This document shows, piece after piece, positions 15,001-24,700 of a stretch of 64,000 nucleotides of DNA. The stretch is from Thysanoteuthis rhombus (lineage: Eukaryota > Mollusca > Cephalopoda > Oegopsida > Thysanoteuthidae). The notes under the pieces were generated by a model, which had not been told where the DNA came from, did not search any database, and worked only from the letters and a program-made list of their open reading frames with translations. The stretch covers positions 652,001 through 716,000 of the forward strand of contig OY735225.1 of assembly GCA_963457665.1 (NCBI GenBank), in the 5' to 3' direction. A program made the translations under genes and the position numbers. The number at the start of each line of letters is the position of its first letter. The first letter of the stretch is position 1.

Positions 15001-15552
15001 GAAGTAATAAAAATCCAATAAAACAAAACAAGTAATCGCTTAAAAAAGAAACTGATAAATTAAATTTATGGAAAACAATATGACGAAATCGATACTCACA
15101 AATATTAGAAAAAAACGTTGACAAAAATGCATTTTTCGTTACATTAAAAATTTACAAATCAAGATAAATAGATTTATTTTATGTTTCAAAGGTCGAACAA
15201 AAAGTTTCGAAATGATAAGAAATGAAAGTGAAGCCAAGTTCAAGAGACAAAATAAGTTACAACATTGAGCGACTGAAGTGATTCTTAAAACTTAAAAAAC
15301 AGATTCAATAAAAAGTAATATGAAAAAATAATTGATAGTGAAAGATAACGTAACAGTATATATAAACTTAAAAGTTAAAAAGAAATAATATAGAGTTGCA
15401 GGTATAAATATTCTTCTATTCTCAAAGGTACAAAACAACAACGCAAAAAATTGGAGACTTTTTTTCTCACCATTGGCACCGCTTGGATGCTCGTACCAGC
15501 ATTTGCTACCGAAGTGACAATTTCCTTGAATAAAAAATTTACAGACATTCAT
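13..15552 (-). CDS. NUP42: NUP42 (NUPL2) homologue, nucleoporin with CCCH zinc finger; 3' end outside window
   Basis: Seven minus-strand exons join at GT-AG sites with consistent phases: 15552-15471, 11518-11305, 7184-7090, 5097-5021, 4104-4018, 1131-1079, 38-13. Residues 1-25 hold one CCCH finger (C-x7-C-x5-C-x3-H: Cys4, Cys12, Cys18, His22). Residues 29-95 are rich in Gly, Asn and Gln. Residues 98-150 contain TTWESSKMW and MTDMSPEELR, matching the conserved segment of vertebrate NUP42 (VWESSGQW and TDISPEELR). Residues 150-190 look coiled-coil, and a Ser/Gly-rich stretch begins at about 200, where family members carry FG repeats. In the family, NUP42 binds GLE1 at the cytoplasmic face of the pore and assists DDX19-driven mRNA release. 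An in-frame TAA 12 nt upstream and an A at -3 support the start. Exons encoding the rest, including the C-terminal GLE1-binding part, lie left of position 13. Family identity is secure; the intervening span is intron. Confidence 0.9.
39..1078 (-). other. NUP42: NUP42 intron 6
   Basis: AT-rich intronic sequence with poly-T/poly-A runs. No exon, RNA or recognised repeat is seen. The open frame at 410-637 has no recognisable protein similarity and is treated as chance. Confidence 0.6.
1079..1131 (-). CDS. NUP42: NUP42 exon 6
   Basis: 53 nt, acceptor ATCCAG, donor GTAAGC, phase 0 in and 2 out. It encodes IEFIETSRKQQAITSGNG, the last of these residues completed by exon 7. Support comes from splice sites and phase rather than strong sequence conservation. 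Confidence 0.7.
1410..3835. repeat. 29-bp minisatellite with 145-bp higher-order period, in NUP42 intron 5
   Basis: About 83 tandem copies of a 29-bp unit containing CTACATCTGTTGGGTGAAAT followed by CCCATTTGG. The core at about 2145-3250 (about 38 units) is nearly homogeneous, and units become more divergent towards both edges, with spacer slips. A marked variant, TTCTACTTTG, recurs at 2241, 2386, 2531, 2676, 2850 and 2995, spaced 145, 145, 145, 174 and 145 bp (multiples of 29), showing a higher-order repeat. Units abut directly without spacers. Frames in the array are chance. Confidence 0.95.
4018..4104 (-). CDS. NUP42: NUP42 exon 5 (charged, helical)
   Basis: 87 nt, exactly 29 codons, phase 0 at both ends. 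Acceptor CATCAG, donor GTAAGT. It encodes a charged Gln/Lys-rich stretch (IVKVQQMHNDYSAKRQELKS ...), equivalent to the family's helical segment ending in ELKS. Confidence 0.82.
4159..4550 (-). repeat. Dispersed ~400-bp repeat family, copy A (reverse)
   Basis: Reverse-complement match to copies at about 20785, 24180, 28382 and 39318. Shared landmarks on the opposite strand are GGAGCTAGAGGGCTGAAAAT, two TTGATCACCCC-like blocks, TGCTGCCAAAAGATGTTGG and a terminal ACCAGACCTGT. It lies in NUP42 intron 4. Element class unknown. Confidence 0.7.
5021..5097 (-). CDS. NUP42: NUP42 exon 4 (MSPEELR block)
   Basis: 77 nt, acceptor TTCCAG, donor GTAAGT, phase 0 out. It encodes MTDMSPEELRFEAYEA and continues to HFQDY, matching the conserved DISPEELRLEYH region that follows the WESS block in NUP42. 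Confidence 0.88.
5256..5695 (+). mobile_element. RTE-like LINE 3' fragment (ORF2 C-terminus), in NUP42 intron 3
   Basis: Plus-strand remnant, antisense to NUP42. It encodes ILPIVPYGAEAWNLTKRQ-like sequence, then WTGHVARMADNQWTSQ, then IRWRDELDKFRKYW and DREVWQILEKVY, the typical C-terminus of RTE/BovB-like non-LTR polymerases. A TAA replaces a Trp codon just before WTGHVARM, and the element is 5' truncated. It ends in a TGATGATGATGATG tail typical of such elements. The nearest relatives are the copies at 50400-50840, 36900-37075 and 8705-9100. Clade assignment is tentative. Confidence 0.8.
5696..6640. other. NUP42 intron 3, unassigned sequence
   Basis: No exon or known repeat recognised. An open frame at 5996-6271 (91 codons) shows no similarity I can name, lacks flanking gene signals and is probably chance. 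Confidence 0.4.
6645..6850 (+). repeat. Possible SINE-like segment
   Basis: A less AT-rich island inside intron 3 with GTTTGGTTCCCAGTA (loosely B-box-like) followed by a GATGGACTTGCATCCTGCCA stretch that recalls the conserved 3' core of some metazoan SINEs. No second copy in this window confirms it. Confidence 0.3.
7090..7184 (-). CDS. NUP42: NUP42 exon 3 (conserved WESS segment)
   Basis: 95 nt, acceptor TTTCAG, donor GTAAAG. In the frame set by exon 2 it reads SGLSREITTWESSKMW and on to SGPSIPG. This aligns with the family's VWESSGQW ... PNISGF block and fixes the gene identity. Confidence 0.88.
7185..7845. other. NUP42 intron 2, start; unassigned
   Basis: Intronic sequence with a purine-rich stretch at 7340-7500 (GAGGAGAGG, GGAAGAAAGAGGGAGG) on the plus strand. 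The frame at 7321-7563 is a by-product of that bias. Nothing else is recognised. Confidence 0.4.
7848..8215 (+). repeat. Dispersed repeat pair, copy 1 (partner at 60707-61110)
   Basis: Shares a long stretch in the same order with 60707-61110: ACTTATAAGTTTTTGAAATA, ATGGCATGGAAATCT, a TCTAGATAATTCTAGATATA-like block, a pyrimidine-rich middle, then GTCTTAA ... GAAATTGTC ... TTAATAGGTGA-like sequence. No coding potential, class unknown. The TCTAGATA-rich core is partly self-complementary. Confidence 0.75.
8216..8704. other. NUP42 intron 2, unassigned
   Basis: No exon or recognised element. The frame at 8354-8554 has a Ser-rich, low-complexity translation and is judged chance. Confidence 0.35.
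8705..9105 (-). mobile_element. RTE-like LINE 3' fragment, reverse orientation
   Basis: Begins on the plus strand with CATCATCATCATCATC (the tail) and continues as the reverse complement of the LINE C-terminus seen at 5256-5695. Shared pieces include TTGCCACACCTCTCTATC, GCGCATGTGATCTC and GCTACATGACCAGCCCA. Frames are broken. It is 5' truncated within NUP42 intron 2. Confidence 0.78.
9120..9240 (+). repeat. Possible tRNA-derived SINE head
   Basis: TAGCACAATAGCTAGC resembles an A box (TRGCNNARYNGG) and AAAGTTCAATCCTTGC, about 50 nt on, resembles a B box (GGTTCRANTCC). The spacing fits a decayed tRNA-related promoter. A clover-leaf with intact acceptor stem is not formed, so it is not a functional tRNA gene. 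Confidence 0.35.
9241..11304. other. NUP42 intron 2, unassigned
   Basis: About 2 kb of AT-rich intron. 10920-11180 is less AT-rich and may be an old element, but no motif identifies it. The short frames at 9940-10125 and 10702-10899 show no similarity. Confidence 0.4.
11305..11518 (-). CDS. NUP42: NUP42 exon 2 (Gln/Gly/Asn-rich)
   Basis: 214 nt, acceptor TTCCAG, donor GTAAGC, phase 1 in and phase 2 out. It encodes a low-complexity segment with two polyglutamine runs (5 and 7 Gln) and several FG-like or NFG-like dipeptides, typical of the flexible part of this nucleoporin. The frame would stop at a TAA just inside the donor if unspliced. Confidence 0.85.
11670..11725 (+). repeat. Penelope-like element terminal motif, fragment
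   Basis: CAGATCCATTCTACGGCCTT followed by CTTCAGGTGTA is nearly identical to the sequence at 61452-61487, which borders a Penelope-like GIY-YIG remnant. It is therefore a solo terminal fragment of the same kind of element in NUP42 intron 1. The following 200 bp are open in one frame but unrecognised. Confidence 0.55.
11730..15470 (-). other. NUP42: NUP42 intron 1, unassigned
   Basis: About 3.7 kb of AT-rich intron between the exon 2 acceptor and exon 1 donor. No conserved coding sequence, RNA gene or assignable repeat was seen. The several 60-90 codon frames have low-complexity or chance translations. Confidence 0.5.
15471..15552 (-). CDS. NUP42: NUP42 exon 1 (start codon, CCCH finger)
   Basis: 82 nt encoding residues 1-27 plus one base. 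It begins MNVCKFFIQGNCHFG and holds the whole zinc finger. The donor is GTGAGA, phase 1. The upstream frame is closed by TAA. Confidence 0.9.
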
Positions 15553-15830
15553 CTTGATGAATTAAGCATTTTCCAGTACTTGAAAAAAAAATAAAGTTTC
15601 AAGCAATAACTTGAAAACAAATAAGATTAATACTTATAACAAGTGTTTTGATTTCGGCCATGTGTGCCGTGTGATTGTATTGTATGTGTACGTTTGAATT
15701 TGGAGGGAGGCGGAAGTCGCTAGAGTTATCTGTCCTTGTTTCCTTTTTATCCGGTTACGAAAAAGAGCGTGAAGCCATCAATCTGTTTGTTTAGGAGTAG
15801 AGTTACTTGTTTTGTCCAGATTCCCTCAGA
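15553..15830. promoter_or_regulatory. Shared bidirectional promoter region of NUP42 and PDCL3
   Basis: 278 bp separate the divergent start codons, so both 5' UTRs and core promoters must lie here or very close. No TATA box is evident at a useful position for either gene. GCGGAAGTC at 15710-15718 fits an ETS/GABP core, common in bidirectional housekeeping promoters. GGCCATGTG near 15657 weakly resembles a YY1-type site. Transcription starts cannot be placed from sequence. Confidence 0.6.
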
Positions 15831-15836
15831 ATGCAG
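15831..15836 (+). CDS. PDCL3: PDCL3 coding exon 1 (Met-Gln only)
   Basis: ATGCAG followed directly by the donor GTAAAT. It supplies Met-Gln, which joins exon 2's Asn-Pro-Asn-Glu-Asp to make the conserved PDCL3 N-terminus. An A at -3 is favourable for initiation. Only six coding bases, so it is invisible to ORF scans. Confidence 0.85.
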
Positions 15837-18800
15837 GTAAATATATTTTAATTTATATTTGCATCGTCTATATGAATAAATGAAATCTGTGGTGTCTTAT
15901 TGCAGAACCCCCTTAAGTGTATCATTCGATCAAATACACGGTTAACTTTGTACGAGCGATGTTCCTCTCACTTAGGTCTTCTTCTCTGATGCACAGCTTT
16001 GTATATTTTTATTAAATCATTTACTTTTTATGGTAATTTCTTCAAAATTGACCCCCTTACGCACACACGACTTCACGTTGAAAGAATGTGTGTGACTGGA
16101 GACCAACCAGTAAAGCAGCGAAATAAGCGTGAATGTAAAATCTCTTTCTATACACATGGTTGACATTGACAATAGAATCAATAATGGTGACGATGGAATA
16201 GATTAACCGATCGGAATATGTAGTACTCACTACAGATGTAAACGATTTCAAGAAGAATTATGATATTTATCCACAGTAAATGTGTAAGGCATTATAAATA
16301 TGTGTTCTTGTATATACAATAGAATCTAGAAACTTTTCTCACACGAAAATGTCCTAAATGACTCGTATCTTGTCGAATCCATGTGGACATTCTTGAATAT
16401 GGCATCATTTTATCATCATTTCGAAAAGTACTGGTAGATCACTTCTTTTTAGACATTTTAGTGGGAACTTAGATAACTATGTACCATTTTTGAGTCAATT
16501 CATTAATCGAGTTTGAAATGAGTAAAAATTATTTAGGGTTGGCTGTTCTGCAAAAAGCATAATCCTAAATCCCAATATCCCACTGTAGGTGTCGATATCA
16601 AAAACGTATTTTGGATTTTCCTATAAAATAACACCTTTCGCGAGATATGGCGTGGAACTAAAGTGTATATTAACTCAATTCAATGTGATATAGTTTATAT
16701 TTCCTGCGTGAGAAAAATTAGGAAAAAAATCTCCGGTTGTTTAATGTTTGTTTACGTTTCTTATAGTTTCTTCATTTTAATATTGACAATTAAATCGACT
16801 GATCATATGTTTTTGCTCCATCCTCTGAACAAGACTAAAAATCTTCGTCTTTATGGGGTTCATTACAGCTATTTTGAGGATTTTTTACTGAGGCAATCCT
16901 AGAGAGAGAGAACTATTGAAAAATGAGACCATCTAAAGAAAATTTTCGATTGAATTAAATAGCGAATTTTTCGTTGATAAACTTTTAATAAAGGAAATTC
17001 TCTTTCTTTGCTGAAACGAAATTTCTTTTGGGCACTTGTTGTTTATTTCCCTCCTGTCACTGGCTGTGTGCTTGAACGGTACGCGTTTTAATAGCGAGCC
17101 AATCCCATATGATCAGAAATTATTTATTTTACCACCGTTATTCATGTTGTTTATGTTCTTTCAGTAGAGAGTCGGCATTTCTGGTATTTATACTTACTAT
17201 TACCATTATCCACTAATTTCTGATTGTATTTTTACACTGATATAAGAACTGCCGAACTGGTTTGTTCAATGTTGTAACCAGTGGTATGTAATCAGAGTAA
17301 CGTGATCTCTCTTCAGCTGAAACAGTGGCAAACAGCGAGTCATTCAAGAAATGGGGTTGGGTGCTTGTTAAGCAGTGGAGGATTGACTTGTTAACCATAT
17401 TAGGAAATAGTTTACAAGTTGCTCGTAGCCGCGAATTTTTATATTATACGACTAGTCAGCGGCCCTGGTTCTATCGGAATCACCTTTTATGTTTATGAAA
17501 CACAAACCAATATCGATTAACAAACTCGGATCTTCAAAATTTGTCTATTGAATTTCTTTGGCCATGAGGTGTGGAAGTATTGGTTACGGTTAGGGGACAG
17601 ATATCGAGAAATTTCTTCTCGATTGAGAAACTGTTTTTCATTTTTTTTTTTTTTCGTACTTATGTCTTTTTTATTTCGTGGACATTACATGAATTATCTG
17701 TAAGGGTCAATGACCTTTTTGAAGAAGGATATATCTATAGTTTCCCCCTGCATTGTAACTATTCGTGAACTGATTTTCACTCGGTTTTTAGTGACGATGC
17801 GGTTGTCAGATAAATGCGCACTCTGCATGCTTTGTAGTTTTCATACTTATTATTAGATTCCTCTGTGATAGAATTTCAGGAGTTGTTACTTTTTTTTACT
17901 TTGTTTTCGTATGTTGCAACAATGACGGATGACAATGACCAGACCAAAAACCAGTGACATCATACACGAATAACAATGACAGAATGACTTACGCAAAAAC
18001 TGAAGACGAGTTCACCCTCACTTTTAAAGCCCAACTCAGGTCGACTTGTTTCGCTAAAATTAGCAAATCCCATTCACAGGAACTGCGAATAAAGGAGTTG
18101 AAATGGGACACAAAGTTTTAGAATATTGTATGGAGAAATGAATTCTGTTTTGTTTACCTTTTAGATCTTGATGAAGCGAAGGACAAGTTTGTACGTTATT
18201 TCTTTTTCATACACTTATGACTTTATTCAAGTTTGTCCACTCAATATCTCCAAGAGTTCTCAATGAATTTCAATGATATTTAGTAGAAGGGTTTGCCATA
18301 GACCAGGGAAGAATTTATTAAATTTGGGGCGAATCCAGGGATTTTCATAGTTCCTTTCCCTGCATTATAACTATTTGTGAGCTGATTTTCATTCAGTTCT
18401 TAGTGGCAGTAGGATTGACAGAGGTGTGCACTCTCTGTATGCTTTCTAGTTTTCACTATTATTATTATTAGAAGACTGTATTTACTTGTCACAAATGACA
18501 GGGTCATTTTATCTATGGATTGGCACTAAGGAGCTTGAAGCTATTTTACTGTGTGAATTTTTTTTAATAATTCAAGTATCTTAATTTTAAGTCTTTTATC
18601 CAACTGTTTTAATGTGTGATCATCAGACATGAAGTCTTGAAGGTTTCTATTATGTCTATTTTATTGTTATGTCGTAATAAAAAGGTGATCATTTAAGTAT
18701 AAATAAACAGAAACAGAAAAATTAGCATAAAAGATTAGATTCCTCTGTTTCACAATTTCAGGAATTTTTCCACAAATACTTCCCTAAAATTTATGCAATC

Positions 18801-21741
18801 ATTCCTAGTGAAATTCACCTTGTACCCAAACAATTTTCAAAATATTTTATTTCAAGTGTCTCAAGTGAAAGATATTTTTGATTATGACTTGGTTTTCCAA
18901 AAACATCATCTGATGGTAAAGTTGTCTTTAGATTCAAAATTTTAAGACAACATAATTAAACAAAGTAACACTTTCTCAAATGATTTCTTCGTTTCGATTT
19001 TTTGATTTATCTGAAAGTTCCCTTGCATTTTTTTGTAATTTTTCTTATTTTTCTTAAATTCAATTTACAAAAGAGTTCCCTTTTTAGATGGATCCGCACA
19101 TTTCTGTAAAATGCTTATTGGTCTGTCCCAGTCATGTTAAACAACGGAAATAGGAAGGAAGAGGTGTGATGTCAATAAAAGGTGTAACATCTATTCAATT
19201 TTTCTAACCAACTGCTAATGATGTAATAATAGAATATCCAAGGTCCGCATAATCACCAAAAATGGTCATTTTGCAATTTTTATTGTAAAATATCACAATA
19301 TTTTACAAGTATGAAAATCAATTGACTCAAAGAAAGACTACTTGCTGCTCCTCCTCCTCCTCCTACTACTACTATGAATGGTGGATGTTTCATTGAATTT
19401 ATGGTTCTTGTTTTTTTTTTATTCTCTTAATTGAAGAGTTCCTCAGCAATTTCAAGCTGTTCATCGATCCAAGACTTGAAAAATGAAAATTCTCATTCCA
19501 TTTTTCACTGTGCCCTGAGAAAGTCCTTGATAAAGATTTTACTTCCGTCTTGCTTGATGTTCGCATGTATGACTGCTACGCATCCAGATTGTTTTCCCTT
19601 CCCTTTATGTCCTCCATCTTTTCTCTTCAAGCTTCATCGCCCATCTTTGCAATGTAATGAACAAGTATGATCATGGAAGTGGGTGCTTCTGCTTGAATCA
19701 GATCAAAAAGAATTCAATTATCACTATAACCACCATTCATTCATTATTCCTCCCTACTATGTCTAAGGTCTAAAAGTCAAGTTTTAATTGGTAGTACTAG
19801 TAGACCACATGAATAAAGACTAATAGCCAAAGAAATCAATTATGATAACAGATATATTCGATTTGCTTCTGTATGTTGTTATAAGTAATATAGGTTCATT
19901 AGTAATATGAATTACTCTAACAAAATAATGTTCTTTAATTGCAGAAATATTTATGCCAGAGTAATTATGGTATCTTAGATGTCAACACCCATGGAATTCT
20001 CTCATGTCATGATAGTATTGAATATATATTTACAATATGATCATTGCTCACTAGAAATAATTTACCTCTGCCCTATCAGGCAGGTTTCCTGCTAATTCCT
20101 ATAGAAGACCTCGGATGGATCCTACTAATTTTCAATCCAGAAATGAGAAATTACTTGATTGAACAGTTATATCTTTTAGTATAAATGTATTTATTGCATA
20201 GAAAAATAATCAACACGAATAGTTTCCATTCAATGAGAAAAAGGTAAACGCACTACAGCCAGAAGAAGGCAATTGTTGCTAGGTTACTTGCAAACAGTCA
20301 ATGGAGATTGAGTTGAAATTCTCCCCTAATTACTTTTTGTTTGTTTTTATTGGCCAGAAAATTACAGGATTATTTATGTATGGATAGATCACATGAATAT
20401 ATGAATGTATTTATTGTAAAGAGGAAAAAGATTTTTTTAAATATCACCACTGAATGAGTTAATGGTCAGAAAAGAAAAGGCAACTCTATCATTTTTTCCT
20501 TTTTAGGCTTCTGTAGTTTGAAATTATAGATGCTAGTTTTTGGCTGGACAAAAAAGTATTTGGAAATGTAGTTCAAAACCTACTCCAGTAAGATATTTTT
20601 CACGTAGAACCATTTCCTAGGGGTAAAACAATTTTCTGTGAGAAAGATTACTTCAACCATTTACAGCAATTTTCCATCATAGGGGCAAATTCAGGAATTT
20701 TTACAGTTACCTCCCCTACATCATGAATATTTGTGAACTGATTTCCATTCAGTTTCGGAAACTCGAGCATTTGCGCTTTCAAGTAAGGAACTGTTCATCG
20801 AAACTGTAAACATTGATTTCTTTAGTTTTCAAGTTGGTCTGGCTGGCTGATTATGTATGTATCATGTGTAGCTGCTGTACCAATGGAGCTAGGGGGTTGA
20901 AAATTCAAACATTTACTTCTTATTATGGCTGGAAAAAAATTTATTTTCTCTTTAACTCCTCCTCCCCGATTGTAAGTTTATACTAAATTGATCCCTTAGT
21001 TTGTGTCTGGCAGCAATCATGCTTGTTTTGTGAAAATTCTGACCTTTTTAGTGATCACTGCCCAACAAAAGGCATGGTAAATAATTCTTTTTCCAATTTC
21101 TTAATTGATCACTCTTGAACAAAGCATGTTGCCAAAAGATGTTGGTCATGTGACAGCTTCTATTCATTGTGAATGACTAACCAGATCTGTTTTCATAATG
21201 TTTTAAAAATTAATGATTGACAACTTATCAATTTGATTTATGAGAAAGCCCATATATATCAACAGAAGCATCAATGAATGTCCTTTGCCCTTTTGTAGTC
21301 AAAATAAAATTGATTGAATTTAGTAGTTCTCTTTTCTTTTTTTTTTCTTTTCCTTCTTTGAGGCTTTTCAGTTCATACTGCGTAGAAAAATATGTACGTC
21401 TTGGCACAGAACTTGTGTTAAAGAAAAGTTTATTCATTTTCTAAAAAATAATTTACTTTTAGATATAAGACAATGATGGTTCCTTTTTTTTCTTCCTTGG
21501 TAATCCAGCAAAATGTTTTAAAGATCGTACAGATCATCATCATCATCATCATCCTTTTGACACCCTTTGTTGGACATACACTTTTCCCAATATCCACCAG
21601 TTTTCTTGTTCCTGATCATCATGGTGCCCTGTACTTTCTGAACTTGTCTGAATGACCAGATCATTTTTTACAGGCCAAAATTTCACATATCGTCTCAGGG
21701 GATCCACGTTGCGAATCATGATTCAATGAACAAAACTTTTA

Positions 21742-21786
<45 letters not shown>

Positions 21787-24700
21787 TCATCAACTCTTTT
21801 TCCTCTCATCTGTCCTTAAAAAAAAAACTAAGATCTCACAACTCTGTGGTGGAATTGGGACAGACATAATGCCCGTAATGGACACATTCAATGCTCAAAA
21901 TATGTGTTTGTGTATTTGGAAAAATTTACACAGTACACTTGGGAGAGAGTCGCTATTCACAGTTTTTAGGATCACTGCACTTGAAGGAAAAGTAATTGAA
22001 ATATTTTTTCCACCTTGTCCTCTATCAGCCGTGATTTGTAATGTGATATAAACCTTTATCAGACACCTTAGATGATATCACACACTGCCTCTGCAATCTT
22101 TGCCAAGTGCTGAAGAGTAAAAAGACTTCCAGGTTATCTTTGCTTGTCTAAGGGTTTAAAAACGTTAGCTATAAAATATCCAACTTTAGCAATGTGGCTT
22201 CTCCTTTTTTTTCTGTACACTTTTTGTTGTAATTAACATTTGAGGCACATCTATATATTTTCTATGTTCTTATATTTCTCCTTACAAAATGATAAAATAG
22301 AATTCTTTAAAATAAATCGTATTAGTAAAATGAATTTAATTGTCCCCTTCTTGATTGAAAATAAAATTGTTTTTTTGGTTATGCAACAATTAGTTGATTG
22401 TTTTGCCTTACTTCATTAGGACTTAATTTTTTGTTATAAAAAATCTCATAACCCTAGTCACCTAATAACACTGAACGGTATTTCATCTTGAGCACAATTG
22501 TAAAAAGTTAAATGAAAGTAGCCATATTGCCAGAGTTAAATCAAAATAGGCATTTTTTTATAGCTAACCATTTAAAACCCCAGATAAACAAGATTAATCA
22601 ACTTCCAAGGTGAGAAAATTACTTTTTTTGTTGTAGTTGAACCTAAAAGTAACAAATGATTTTTCATTATTCCCCTGATCACTCATCAAATTAAGTTTTT
22701 GATTGAATTATTGCATTCTTCTGATGACTACATTATTTTGGGGGGGAGATTTTGGGGTAGGTTAAAAATTTTGATCTAGAATGCCAGTATCACCGTTTTG
22801 GTGATACTGGCATTATAACTGACAGATATGTAGATATTTACTTTCAAAACCGCGGAAAAGAATTTTTTGAAAACAAATTTCATGTTTCATCATCAATTCT
22901 GACTACTATTTCTCTTCATCTTGATTTTTAGTTAGTTTTTATCAGAACTTTTAACATCGACCTACAGTGCAGATTTGAAATAAAGAATAATCTCTTGGTT
23001 AGATTGAACTCCACTCCTTTTTACCTAGGGAAGCGTGTTAAACACTCTATTGCTCTTAACCGTCTGAACCACGAAAATTCTTTGGTTCGCCAGAAAATGA
23101 AATCGAACCCTTAAACCTCTGTTCAATTCCCAACCTCTCCAGCACAATTTTTGTTATTGTTCCCATACTGGTTGTATCAGTAGGTCAACTGCCTGAGTTA
23201 AGTTGATAAAAAGCTATTGGAAACATTAAAATGAAGGAGAAGAAAATAATAGTCAAAATTCATTGTAAAGATTTCATGTACTCCATATAATAAGAAAATA
23301 GAAAAAAAATTTCGAATAATAAAACATATTTGTTTTACTGGTTCAATGATCGTATTGAAATAAAAAAGATTAAGCCCCGCATCAACTTGAAATTATTGGT
23401 GAAATTGAAGAAAATGGTCACCAAATCTTTTTGTGTGCTAGCCGAAGTTTATGGGGAAAAATTCATGTTCTATGCACATATGTTCAAATGGAACAAGACG
23501 TAAATACTTTGCTCAATTTTTCAATGGATCATTTTTACAACACGTCAGAAAAAGATTGCTTCAAATGACATATATATGTGAACTTTCAAAAGTTGTTTAG
23601 GCCAGCCCATTGGTCAATATATGTATCATGTAGACCATGCACACACCTTCCAAGTCTTACATATTTTGATACTTCCTCACTCATGGAAGGAAAGATCTTG
23701 TGCATTTTATAAAAAGTGTTGGATTTATGTAGATTTATCAAATTGGTTTAGATTTCTGATAAAAATCTCATCTTAGATGGAGTATGTTTTGAATAGGCTT
23801 CTAGAAAACACTCTATTTCAGTAGTTAATATTCTTTGAAATGCTATTTTAGCCAATCTTGAATACATTATTTTCAAAATTTTCTGGCAGAACATTCCTCC
23901 ATAGACTTTCTTAGAAGCCCTCCCTGCACTTGGAATTTTTTTTGGGGGGGGGAGGGGGGGTCACACAATTCTCACTCATTCTTAACATGGAAACTTCACA
24001 ATGCACTCTGTAGTTTGACCTACACAAGCCTAGACTTGTTATTTAACAGCCACACCTTGTATGTATGGATTTTTGATCTATTTTACAAATCAAACAATCA
24101 ATAAATGTTTTCAAATATGCCTGATGTGAACTATTGATCTATGTCTGACAATAAAATGAAGAAATTCGATGTTACTTGTTAGAAACCGTCAACCAAAACT
24201 GTCATCATGCATAGATTTATTCAGTTTTTAAGCTTGTGTTTGCTAGCTATGTATGTAAAGACCATACCAAGGGGGCTAGAAGGCTGAAAATTTGAACATA
24301 TTCCTAATCATGTCTACTAAAAACTTTTCTTTTTTTTTAAATCCCCCCCCTGTCCCAAATTGGTTTCCAGTGAAGAGATTCAATTTACAAAGCTAAATTG
24401 TTCCCTGGTTTGTGCCTGCTTGTTTTTTTCTTAATTCAGATCTTCAGTGATCCAACAAAAGCCATGAGAAGTAACTTATCTATTGATCACCCCCTTTTTC
24501 CAATTTTTTAGTTGATCACCCCAACATGGTATGCTGCCAAAAGATTTGTGTATATATATATATTTTTTTTTTTTTTTTTTTAAGAGCAAGGATCCAAGTG
24601 AATGAAGATGGAACATTGAAGGACTTTGAAAATGCTATTAATGCTATCAATTTTTTTTCTGGGACTTTTCATGTTTGTTTATTTTGTAGAATCCAAATGA

